From positions 806,001 to 870,000 of the forward strand of contig JAGYXB010001411.1 in assembly GCA_022495005.1 (NCBI GenBank): a DNA stretch of 64,000 bases, given 5' to 3'. Both the position numbers and the translations under genes were made by a program. Of the stretch, positions 48,661-59,729 are shown piece by piece. The stretch's first letter is position 1; each line of letters opens with the position of its first letter. Origin of the DNA: Rhyacophila brunnea. Lineage: Eukaryota; Arthropoda; Insecta; Trichoptera; Rhyacophilidae. The notes under the pieces are model-generated. The model did not search any database. It worked only from the letters and a program-made list of their open reading frames with translations, and was not told the DNA's origin.

Positions 48661-49110
48661 AAATAATTACAAGATAAAAAGAACTTTTTATATACCATGT
48701 TTTTAAATTTTCTGTGGAATCATAATAAACTTGACAATTCTATGTATTAATAAATATAGAATACTGAAATGTCATTTTGACATTCCATATTGATTTCCAT
48801 ACGTAACGCACGTATATATTAATACTTTAGTTGCTAGGACCCACTTAGCAACCAATAATAGTGAGTAGAAAATATTACTTTTAACGAATTTTTTCCGAAA
48901 CATACAAAACAGAATTAACTGAAAATGAATTCAATTCTGCTTAAAGATGGCCAAAAGTATTTTAAAAAAATGCATTCCTATCGTGTTCTGATATATTCTG
49001 AAAGTTTCAAATGTCTAGCTAGTCGGGAAATTAGTTAAAAATCTTGGACAGCAAGAAAAAATCTGTATGGGACAAACAAGAATACGAACTAATAAAAATA
49101 TGGTAAAAAT
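48661..49110 (+). mobile_element. RA repeat, copy 5
   Basis: An RA copy starting AAATAATTACAAG with a diverged 3' end (AAAAATATGGTAAAAAT). It shares the short central form, without CCCCAGACCCC, and the TCTTGGA...AAGAAAAAATCTGTA variant with copy 3, so copies 3 and 5 form a subfamily. Confidence 0.8.
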
Positions 49111-49611
49111 TTATGATATGCTTTAGGTATCATACAAATAGTCAAGACGCTGTAGAACATGGGAATATTTCTAAATCCTATATTAATTAATGACGTTTAT
49201 TAATACCAACTTTTAGGCAACCATATTTTCTTAATAAATATATAAATAAATAATAATTTAACCAATCAAATTAGAGTGAAAAAAAAATCAAGTCATTTAC
49301 CATCAATCCTCATGGCAATTGCGATTGCCTCTAGGAGTATCTATTAACCCGTCCTCGTGATTTCCCTTGGTGGCTGTCTAAGTCTTACACAAAAAAAATG
49401 TGTAAGAATTTGTTTAGAAAGCAGTGTAAATGTATCGGACGTTATAATATATTTCTTCTGAGCTCTTTCTCGTGGAGTAAGTTCACAAAGAGTTGTATTT
49501 ACGTCCTACTTACATCCCCTAAATTGACTTAATATTATTAGGTCGGAATCAACTTCTAGTATTCTTATAACTAAGAGTTAAATTTAATATTAAAATCAAT
49601 ATTAAGATTTA

Positions 49612-49990
49612 GTTTTAGGTATTTAATATGTATGTACATTTTTGATTAGTTGTAAGATGAAACATATTTTTAACTGAATTTTCAAACATTACGCCATTTC
49701 TGGGAAGTAAGGGAGTAAAAGCAAGAAGTAAAAATAAATACTTTAAAAGAGCAATCATTCTTCGAGTGGACAAAGATTGCATTGATAACTCCAGAAGAAA
49801 ACGGGTCGGAAAATTCTTTTTATTATCATTATCATAAGGAAAGAATCCATATGCCTTTGTCATATGCCATATTTTGTTAAGGCTATACTTCAGCGGGGCA
49901 CGGTCTAAAACAATCGTGACTACTCGACGCGAAGACTGTGCAAATGACGCGTGCAGAAAAAAACATAATTTGTCATAAAAATTCAACATT
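49612..49990 (-). pseudogene. Second copy of the Jockey-like LINE fragment
   Basis: The stretch FFPYDNDNKKNFPTRFLLEL, SMQSLSTRRMIALLKYLF matches the fragment at 47942-48328 (VPYDNDNKMNFPTRFLLGML ... RRVIALLKNFF) with a handful of differences. Outside this block it is diverged or rearranged. Confidence 0.65.
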
Positions 49991-49994
49991 CGTC

Positions 49995-51500
49995 CATTTA
50001 ATTTTATGTGTATTGTTCTATTAGTAATAATAATAATATATTCATTGACATTTTTTCTTTTTCAAGTAAATGTGTAACGTTTTTAGTCATCTATACACGA
50101 TTTAAGAATTAATTCCTCCCACGCCATCACAAAACAAATTGACGTGTTCACAGCTCGACTTTCGCTCCCCAATTGGCAGCTAGTCCGAAATTTCGTAGCA
50201 CCTATAGTTGAAAATTATTTGCCGTTTCACTGAAGTATGCTCTTAATAATACGTACACGGAAAAAATCAAAATATTAATTTAATTATTAGGTACGTTACA
50301 CGTATTATTCCAATATGAAATAAAAACAAAATATTTAATAATTCAGAACAGTATAATAATCAAATTCGACAGATAATTGGTAGGTATATATTTTAATAAT
50401 AACGAAAAACTTTTAATAATTCATTACAAATATTTTTTTATTTACAACTCAAAACTTTTCCATTATTATTTTAATGATATTCTATCGACTTTAAAAGTTT
50501 TTTAATTAATTATGGATAAAATTCCGTCGAATACTATTTACGCTTTCAGCGAATGAGATGAGAAATCAAATTAATAATTCTGGCCTGGAATGAATTCAAT
50601 CACGCAACAAAATCTGGTTGATCAAGTGCCTTTAAATAAATTATCAAAGGCGTTTTATTTATTTGTAATATTTTTATTCGATATGAAATTAGAGAAAATT
50701 TATTCATGAAGTTTAATTCATATCTTCATCAAGTTATTTAATTCTTAAATTTATTCTATAAAACAAAGGTATTTTTATTAATTCGTTTAATATTATGTAA
50801 AATATTTAATTTAAAAGTACTGTTACTATTCACATACTTAAAAATAAAAGTAAATACTAATACCTAGGCAAGACCAATACGATTGTTTAGGATCACAAGA
50901 ATAGTTTATCTACAATCTATAGATTTTGCTTCTATGAAATTTATTAAATAAAACACACTTTACTTAACTCTATCTTGTAAACGGATATATTTACGATAAT
51001 AGAGCTTTGTTTTCCCAATAAATATGATTACGATATTATCGAAACCGGGGCTTAATCAAGACATGGATTTTTGTAGTGTGGCCGCTGTAATCCTAAATCA
51101 CCACATATATATGTATATATATATATATATATATCAGCCATTGAACAAATTACACAAATAGGTATTTGTAAAATGTTTAAATATTCGTGCACAGTTATTT
51201 TGTCAGAAACTAACGTACGTCCAGGCCTGTAATCTTTCCTATCAACCTAAATTAAATCAAAACAGTATTTTATGAGATCACAAGTTGTTAAATGTAATAC
51301 TCTAAAATTACCCCCAAACATAGCCACACTCGCTCGTTTGTCAGTATTTTTTCACATATCCTGCTGAATACAAAAAAGTGGATATTAAATTTTTTTAACA
51401 TTTAAAACGATCGTAAAAAGTTTTTTATTTAATGTCCAAAATTGATTTAACGGACTGATGTATCTGGGTCGGAACTACTCTTAATTAGTATCATTAAATA
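49995..51500. other. No supported feature apart from an AT microsatellite
   Basis: Extremely AT-rich, with no repeat partner found in the window. Confidence 0.5.
51103..51134. repeat. AT dinucleotide microsatellite
   Basis: About 16 AT units with one interrupting G. Confidence 0.9.
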
Positions 51501-51508
51501 AAAACAAA

Positions 51509-51970
51509 AATAATTACAAGCTAAAAATAACTTTTTATCTACAACGTATTTAAATTTACTGTTGAATTATTATGCTCAATATGCTCAAACTTGTACTTTA
51601 AAAACAAACAAATATAGAAATACTACCGAAATGTCATTTTGATTTCGATAGTAACGCACATATATATTAATAATTTAGTTGCTAGGGCCATTCACTTAGC
51701 AACCAATAATAGTGGATTGGATTACTTACGGATTTCTTCTGAAATAACTTTTCATACAAAACAGAATAAACTGAAAATGAATTACCTATATTCTACTTAA
51801 AGATGGGTAAAAGTATTAAAAGAATACATTGGCATCGTATTCTGATAATATTCTAAAAGTTACAAATGTCTAACTAGTCGGGAAGTTAGTTAAAATTCGA
51901 ATGCAAGATTTATACCGGACAAACAACCACCGGACAAATAAGAATACGAGCTAATAAAAACCTTCTAAAA
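51509..51970 (+). mobile_element. RA repeat, copy 6
   Basis: An RA copy in the subfamily of copy 4. It starts AATAATTACAAG and ends near AAAAACCTTCTAAAA. The same central GTTGCTAGGGCC landmark and the GTCTAACTAGTCGG block are present. Confidence 0.8.
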
Positions 51971-52820
51971 AAATACATGAAACCTATCGATTCATATTGT
52001 CAGTTTACTATCAAACCTAATGCCAAGATCTTTAAAGAATATTGGTCAAAACAAACTTCCAAAGAATAAAGTTTACATTCATAAATATTTTGATATTATG
52101 TATTTTATATATTACGATAAGGATGCTTTTACGCTAAATACCTAATACAATATCCTTAAAGCATTATATTAAATTAGGCTTAACCCATCTCTCACAATCC
52201 AGCCTACAGATCAAATAGTAATTAATCATGCATTATTAGGGTTTCGGTTGTAGTGGTGTCTTGAAAACTGGCATAATAAATTAATACTTTGGACCATACT
52301 TAAACATCCACAAACCTCTCACATCCAGTTATTTCTACATACTCGTAAATCATATGCAAGACTCCGTGATAGAAATTCAAACTATTTTGCTATCAAGTAA
52401 CTTTGCGGTAAGTAGGTACTTGGAAAATTCACACGGTCTAGCGTTAGACCTATTATAACCGCTGAGCATGCTCTTTTTGTGGACGATATAATATATGTAG
52501 ACTTAATATACCTAACGTATATTTCATTGAAGATGTTTAATATCAAACGTCCATATATCTTTGCCCGTCGACACGTTGCTCAAAGTTTAAGGCATCTTCT
52601 AGCTGGCCCATATAATATATTATTTCTCTTGCCATCGTGATTTCAACGACAGTGGTTTTGAAATAACTCTGCATATTTATTTATAATTAATATAATTGTG
52701 TAGACCATAGGGTGATCAAAGTAGTAGGTACCTACTATAGATTTTTAAAACGTTATTCTGATTCTCACCAGAAGTAATATTTGTGTTCAGTATTGTTTGG
52801 CAAATCATCATGGGATGATA

Positions 52821-53170
52821 CACAGTTCTGTTGTACAGCGTATACAAATTACCAAGATGTATTACAATAATAATGAATCTATTCTAGCTACGTTTCGTGC
52901 ATTACGTGAAATTTATGGTCAAAATAATCGACATACAGAGCTTACTGTTCGTAATTGAATTAGAAAATTCGAGTCAAATGGCAATTCTTGTGATGTTAAG
53001 AATCCAACCCGTTAAAACTTAAACGTACTGCTGAAAATATCGATGTTGTGAATAAAAGTGTGTATAAAATCCAGAACAATAAATTACACATCGTTTTCAA
53101 GAAGTTAGACTTTTTTTATAGCACTACATGGAATATTCTTCATAAAGATTTGCATTTTGAGATAATGTAA
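52821..53170 (+). pseudogene. Tc1/mariner-type transposase N-terminus (DUF4817-like), dead
   Basis: The plus frame from 52821 reads VVQRIQITKMYYNNNESILA, TFRALREIYGQNNRHTELTV, a TGA stop, then IRKFESNGNSCDVKNPTR. After a frameshift it gives RTAENIDVVNKSVY and STTWNILHKDLHFEI before TAA at 53168. The order (helix-turn-helix with IYG-x-NNR, KFE-x-x-G, then S-x-T-x-W-x-IL-x-KDL) is that of insect DUF4817/IS630-Tc1 transposases. The catalytic DDE part is missing. Confidence 0.7.
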
Positions 53171-53174
53171 CCTG

Positions 53175-54575
53175 AAAATATAAATTATAATCTCATAGTG
53201 TTTATTATATGTGTTTCTTGATTTATAATACAATATAATCATTAATATTGTATATTTAATTGAAATGTAACAATAGTATATAAATGCACAGTTAAATAAG
53301 CCTCGACCTGAGATTTCGTAGTTTATAGCAAAACAGTTTATACATGTCTAATATCGTTGATACTTTTTTTCAAAACTGATATTTATTACTAAAAACCAAT
53401 AAAAACTATAAACTATAGACGACTGTTTCAAATTAGATTCCGTAATAGTCAACCATTCCGAGGATTGATTTATAATATTAAAAAAAACACTTGTCAATGT
53501 AAGTGAAAGTCAAAATAGAATTAACAAAATAACTTTATTTCAAAACCATTATATAAAACTAATCTGTAAGAACTCAATGGGTGTTTAATCGTGTATATTT
53601 AAGTCATCGTCATAGTTTGTTTAAGTATCTTAGAACCTATGTTACTTTATAAGAAAGCTAGTTGTTAGGTATGTCTTTTAATATCAGTTACAAATAATTA
53701 TTGTCAACGGAACGCTTCGCGGTCAATAAACCCAGTAAGCGGATTGCCTTGACGATGATTTCATAATAACATACAACGTTTTTCTTGCTAAATCAACTGT
53801 TTACAATAATTCGGAATGCAAACATGATAATATCGAATCATTGTTATTGCAAGAAAATTACTTGTCCGATCGTGGAAGAATGCACTTCTTGCAACTTTTT
53901 ATAATAAAATGTATTATTAATTATTTTATAACGCGATTTCGTAATGCAAAAAGAGTCGTTTTCCATAAATTGTTTACCAGGGCATGAATTCTGCATCGGT
54001 CATGCAGTAAACAATGACATGAATCTTCAGGTCGTTCGCCTCAAGCTAACATAGCATTTCCTTTATCTAAAATCAGTATTAAAACTTAGGAAGCGAGAGA
54101 CCTAATAATACAAGTCGTCAAATCATTCTAACATGCAGTCGAATCTACGATCTAACGATTAGTAATTTTCTCACGACGCATCTCCGTAATTATTAACTTT
54201 CAAAATCACTTAAATATCCATAGTACGTATCTGTATTGAAATTGTATCATTTATTGTTAAGGGAAATATATTGGGTATTACTTTAATCACGCAGAATCCT
54301 TCTATTCATTGGAATCAACCTACCCCCATCATATCTTCATTATGATAAATATAAAATGCTTTGGATTCACCAAATAGAAAAGCTCAGAATACTTAGTAAA
54401 ACCAAAACGGTTGCTTAACCTACTTATAAATTACCAATTCTAGACCTATCACAATTTGACTAAATATTACACAAAACATGTATACCAGTATAATACCCCA
54501 AGTTAATAAAATAAAGTAAGAAATATGAACTATCATTTCCGAAAAAAAATGTTTATTTATTAACAGAATCTTTCA
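53175..54575. other. No supported feature
   Basis: AT-rich; I looked for the rest of the transposase begun at 52821 and found no recognisable DDE motif. Confidence 0.45.
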
Positions 54576-54579
54576 AGCC

Positions 54580-54870
54580 GCTGGATTACACTCTAAAGCC
54601 GTAAAATAGAGTGGGAGTTTCTCACACCATAGCCTACTAATTCTCTGGCGTGTGCCGAGGGCAAATATTGGGCGGGTTCCTTCTGAAACAAACCGCCGGT
54701 TAATTCGAGATGATCGCGGACTTTCCCGGCTAGATCTGTACTACAACCCCATTCCGTGGATTATCCATGATAGTCTACACCGAGCTTAGATGAGTACACA
54801 CCGAGTTCTTAGGCTGTAAGAACTATTTCGCTTTAGCGGTATTCGCATAAGGAAATAGTTTCAGAAATAC
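54580..54870. other. GC-richer segment, unassigned
   Basis: It contains TGCCGAGGGCAAATATTGGG, CGGGTTCC and AACCGCCGG. All frames have stops. It is not an Ig exon and has no repeat partner here. Confidence 0.3.
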
Positions 54871-54976
54871 TTTGATAGAAACTTTTTAAAGCGGGAAAAA
54901 TGTTGTTTTGTGTCTTTTTGTCCCGAATTCTTTACGGCAGTAACTGAAGAATTTATCAACGTAAAATTCAAAGATA

Positions 54977-55450
54977 AATAATTACAAGATAAAAAGGACT
55001 TTTTATATTATACAACGTTTTTAAATTTTCTGTTGAATCATATAAACTTGACTTGACTAGCTTAAGCGATCAAAAAAAATTGTATTTGATAGAAATAATA
55101 CTGAAATGTCATTTTGACATTTCATATTGATTTCCATAGTAACGCACGTATATATTAATAATTTAGTTGCTAGGACCCCAGACCCCTAGCAATCAATAAT
55201 AGTGGATTGGATTACGGATTTCTTCCGAAATAACTTTTCATACATAACAGAATTAACTGAAAATGAATTCAATTCTATTTAAAGATGGCTAAAAATTAAA
55301 AGAATGCATTGGCATCGTGTGCTGATATATTCTAAGTTTCAAATGTCTAGCTAGTCAGGAAGTTAGTTAAAAATCGATTGCAAGATTTGTACTAGATAAA
55401 CAACCGCCGGACAAATAAAAATACGACCTAATAAAAACGTTGTAAAAATA
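54977..55450 (+). mobile_element. RA repeat, copy 7
   Basis: An RA copy closest in form to copy 1. It carries GTTGCTAGGACCCCAGACCC followed by CTAGCAATC, and ends AAAACGTTGTAAAAATA. It starts at AATAATTACAAG. Confidence 0.8.
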
Positions 55451-55960
55451 ATGAATTTTGAAATAGATTGTTATGTGTTGTTACTAAGTACAGATAAGAT
55501 TGCGCGAGTCCCATATTCAAACTTTCTATAGAGAGGTATTTATTAAAAAGGACGATTACTGTGTAACACAATTATTATTGCTTACTTACATACATAAAAA
55601 ATCTTGTACTATTTAAACTAACAATAAAACCATTAGTAAAGCATTGTTATATTACGGTAAAAATATTCGAAGATAGCCTGCTAAAGAATGCGTCGATTTG
55701 AATACCAATATGGAATGGTAGGTATATATTTCGATAAAACCGGTGTATTTTACACGAGTTTCACCCAGAATGACATTCTCATGAGAGCATTACTAAGCAG
55801 TACAACGTACGACAACACGCGAGCTCGATTTCGCCATCATTAGTACTATGAAGTACAAATTTTATTCTACTTCTCTGGTACATTGAATGTGTGTGTATGT
55901 ATGTGTATGTTGAGCTGTGTTACACATAGAATGGCTGACAGATAAATAAATACTAAAATT

Positions 55961-56214
55961 CGTCACTATTCTGGCAGAAGACACTAATTCGAAAAATTAT
56001 ATATCGAGTTAGTTGTACCAAAATGTTCCTTATTTCAAACTTTACCGTCTGGAAACCTTCTTAATAAATAAACAATATTTATTTTAAAGTTATCCTTTTT
56101 ACGATTACTTAATAAACTCACATGATATACCATTTCAAACATTTTAACAACTTCAAAGTCAAATTACTCAAAACTAGTATTCTCCAGTTAGTGTGTTCTG
56201 ACAGAATAGAGGCG
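55961..56214 (+). mobile_element. MITE D, copy 2 (intact)
   Basis: A 254 bp element with inverted ends CGTCACTATTCTGGCAGAAG and the inverse of CTGACAGAATAGAGGCG. It contains the uninterrupted TTAA site (GATTACTTAATAAACTC) that is occupied in copy 1. No clear target duplication. Confidence 0.85.
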
Positions 56215-56424
56215 ATATATTGTAATTATCTACGTATTTAAACTCGGCAAGCGATAATGACCGAACCGACAGGCCGAATCCGAATTGCAGACAGGATCGT
56301 CTACGATAGCATGGCTTGGTACCTACGATCTTGACACCATCTATGCAAACTACAAAATCCGGTCGCTAATATTAACCAAAGTTAACACTTCACTTTTTAC
56401 AATAGCTGTACCAAGCTATGAATA

Positions 56425-56520
56425 GAAATAGTACGGATAGCTGAATTGATAAAGCACGCTTGTTGAAACTTAAAAGATGCGGGTTTCTGTCCAGCTTCGC
56501 ACCAATATTTTTTCAAAAAA
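56425..56520 (+). mobile_element. tRNA-like SINE fragment
   Basis: GATAGCTGAATTGATAAAGC resembles an A box, with GCGGGTTTCTGTCCAGC as a damaged B box ~40 bases on. It stands directly upstream of the two family C units. Confidence 0.4.
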
Positions 56521-56565
56521 TAAAATCTAATTGTAAGGTTTTAGAGGTTTTCAAATTATTTATGA

Positions 56566-57175
56566 TAATTAACTAATTATTTTATTCAACGAATAATTCA
56601 CAAGATTTAAGAATGTACCATTCTGATTATTGAACATAATTTTGAAAAACAGAAAATATATTATAACCAATAGAAAAAATCTTTTTTGAAAAAAGTAATT
56701 CACCCCGGCAGGGAATCGAACCCTGCATCTCCTGGGTTTACGCCCCGTCCATTGCATTTACCTCTATGCTACAAGGCGACGTAGTAATTGCGACAAATAT
56801 TAACTATTGGCCTTTTTAATACCTGCTCATCAGCGTTCTTATAAATCAAGCTACTTTGGCAATCGGTTTTTGTTTTATTAAATCAAAGTAGATACCTATT
56901 ACTTCAATTACTAACCGACGTCGTGGATTTCTCCAATATTTTTTATGATGTAACTTACTTGAACTTGCTAATAATTTATAATTAACTATTTCTTTTATTC
57001 AACGAATAATTCACAAAAGAATTTACCATTCTGATTATTGAACATACATAATTTTGAAAAACACTTTCTGAGAAAATATATTATAACCAATAGAAAAAAT
57101 CTTTTTTGGAAAAAGTAAGCCACCCCGGCAGGGAATCGAACCCTGCAATGGACGAGGCGTAAACCCAGGAGATTT
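56566..57175 (-). mobile_element. Family C elements, two tandem units
   Basis: Unit 1 (56578-56895) has the arm and a minus-strand tRNA-like core at 56700-56780 (CAGGGAATCGAACCCTGC, the inverse of a B-box). A linker at 56888-56985 leads to unit 2 (56985-57175), in the same orientation. Unit 2 repeats the arm and B-box, but a following ~26 bp of tRNA-like body (57150-57175) is inverted relative to unit 1. Confidence 0.7.
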
Positions 57176-57179
57176 TATG

Positions 57180-57950
57180 TTTTTGATTTTTTTTATAATA
57201 ATTTTTGTTTTATATTTCATTGCTAGAACATGTATTCATCATAAATAAGTATTATTGTACAGTGAGCTTATCCTTTGAGTGATACACATTAATAGTAGCA
57301 TGTGAAAACTGCTACGGGCTCAAGAGAGTAACTCTTGTAGGCTGTATTTAATGTGCAAATAAAACTAAGCAGTCACAGAGGTCCAACGTATAAGCGGCCC
57401 CAAGAAATCAATTCACAGAACCTCTAGTCCATTTTCACACATTATCGCCCTTCATCGATCGTGTGCCAACTTACCCCTACATCCCCATTTCGGCACAAAC
57501 ATTACTCAGGAGTAGTGCTCTACAGCTTTTAAAATTGTATTGAGAAAGTCGAAGCAACAGAGTTTATACGTCTTACATAATACGTGTTGGTTTAGAATGT
57601 TTACCAAAGTAACCTAAACCATTTTGTATCTGAATTCATTCAAGTTTTTGGTTAGATACTTTCAATTTAATTTGAAATTGATAAATAATAAGTATAATAT
57701 TTTTTTTTATATTCAATGTCACTAGAATTCATTGCCAAAAATATGGGTAACCTATTAAAGTGTTCATTCTGAGAAATTCAAAATAAATAGGTTCAAAATA
57801 AGTATATTTGGTTGTATAAATATTAATCACCATTGAATAGAAAGGTTGTAATTATGCAGCACTTAGCGTGACGCTTAAAAATGTATTGTTGTACGGTGCC
57901 GGTGCGGTGGTGTCTCAATTTATCTCCTATATACCAATTGGGAAACGCTG
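57180..57950. other. No supported gene
   Basis: A modestly GC-richer stretch at 57290-57510 has no open frame or partner; the rest is AT-rich. Confidence 0.4.
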
Positions 57951-57956
57951 TGTGAT

Positions 57957-58187
57957 GTTACTGCCAAAAGTTGGTATGTCTCGAAACCATGTTACGGAAT
58001 AATTGCAATTTGAAGTTTGACATGCCCTCTAAAATTAGGTATAATGCTAATTTATTTGTGCTTTATGTATATGTTCTATAATATCGGATGACCTTGATTT
58101 TTTTTTTCTAGCATATTTAAATATAGACACATAATCTTTTGTTAACTCTAAATACCTATATCGACTTAACAGCTTTTGGCAGCAACC
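57957..58187 (+). mobile_element. MITE family F, copy 2
   Basis: A 231 bp element with ends GTTACTGCCAAAAGTTGG and CTTTTGGCAGCAACC. Its internal order is the same as copy 1. Confidence 0.75.
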
Positions 58188-58199
58188 ACACGTAAAGTA

Positions 58200-58285
58200 T
58201 CACACTATAATTTGCCTTAGCGATAGGTAGGGGGGCTGCCAAAGATTCTACCCTGGGGACCCGCTTCGTAATGTGGGAGTCACGA
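58200..58285 (+). mobile_element. MITE family E, right end only
   Basis: CCTTAGCGATAGGTAGGGGG and CCCTGGGGACCCGCTTCG match the right end at 13290-13350 and 59650-59715. It directly follows MITE F copy 2. Confidence 0.6.
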
Positions 58286-59084
58286 AGAAGAGACAATTAT
58301 TCATATCTCCGCATGCAAATCAGCGTCTCGATGGTTCTCTCGGTGTTAAAAGAAATTATGCCTAGTTACTCAATAAATATTTTTTGTTGGTATGTACCCA
58401 TATAATTTTAAAATATTATATTTTTTTCTATTCCTTTGACCATCTTTCCAATTCTCACTTCCCATACAGCTCACATTTCGCACGTAAGAGCCTAGTTTTT
58501 ACGTAATATGTATAGGGCCTGACTGCGAACACTTACAGTAGATATAAAATATGCGAGCACGAAATTCCTTCCTTTTGCGAAACGCTTTTTAAAATTTACA
58601 TAAACCGACTATAAATTAGAACAAACTATGTGAATACACTATCTGAACTACCTTCCCAACTCTATCATACTTCTGCAAAAGAAACAGTTTAAAACAAAAA
58701 GTTCGCTATGTTATTGAGTTAGTTTTTTTCTTCTTCTCGGTTCTTCATAATAACATTTTCAAAGTGCTACGCTGGCTTCCGTAACAGCTTCCTAAGTATT
58801 CCTCATGGTCGCATACACGGGCATAATTGGCAAACTTCCTTACCCCAGAACTCACATCCCGAACAGACTCAAATATTGCAAAGTTTTCGGTATGTATGGA
58901 GGGTTTGTTGGCATTAAATTTGTATTTAAAGACATGCCTCGTGAATTTGGACAGAAGATACACACAAACATAAACAATACCATCACTTGAAACTTAAAAG
59001 CTAACACCGTGTAATTTGGAAATTCTGAAATAATCCATAATATGATTATTTTGTTTTTATCGATAATTAGGTTATCATCTCCAT

Positions 59085-59190
59085 CATCAGCTGGTGTCGA
59101 TTCACTGCTGGATAAAGTCCCCCCCCCCCTAGCTTCCTCCATACTTCTCGGTCTGCAGTTATTCGCTGCCACGTGCACCAACCGTACTTA
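59085..59190 (-). pseudogene. RTE-like LINE extreme 3' end
   Basis: On the minus strand, CCAGCAGTGAATCGACACCA and GCTGATGATGGAGATG match the 3' ends at 17610 and 39995. A run of about twelve C (plus strand, near 59121) is local noise. Confidence 0.6.
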
Positions 59191-59243
59191 GATTAGAACT
59201 GTACTAGATAATACCTTTCAGGATACTACATAGTGTAGCAAGA

Positions 59244-59725
59244 GCATGACCTCCCACAAGGAGGCTGACAGAACTTTAGTCTTGAGGCCCGGGCTTAGAA
59301 AGGGTCTGGCATGGCGGGTCGACCACTTAAGTGAGATAAACACATACCACAAATTCGCTCTAATAGTTAAAAAAAAAAAAAAGTCATCTGCGGTGCTATT
59401 TCAAGAGTTGAATTTAATTTTATACACTATATTAAGCGTGTTCCCTGACTGATGAAAATGACTATTTATCCGATATGGCGAAGGGTCGCATGTTACTTAG
59501 CTATCACAAAGGGGGGGGTCGCGATCAGTGCTTCATGGTACCGAGTGCTGACAATTTAAGTGGATTTATTTCAAAATGCCAAAAATCACTAAAATACCCT
59601 TTATTTTACACGGAATCCTGGAATTCCTATTGTAGAACATTACACTACCCTTAACCTTAGCGATAGGTTGGGGGGCGGCCAAACATCGTGGCCTGGGGGT
59701 CCGCTTTAGGATGCGAGGGGTATTC
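59244..59725. mobile_element. MITE family E, longer copy
   Basis: The left end is GCATGACCTCCCACAAGG and the right is CCTGGGGGTCCGC...GATGCGAGGGG. The TAAGTGAGATAAACACA block is shared with 25370-25390. The middle holds GGGTCGCATGTTACTTAGCT and no supported gene. Confidence 0.6.
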
Positions 59726-59729
59726 AACG

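Noticed and set aside
54580..54870. Missing Dscam Ig6 exon
   Set aside because: All frames have stops and no Cys/Trp Ig pattern is present.
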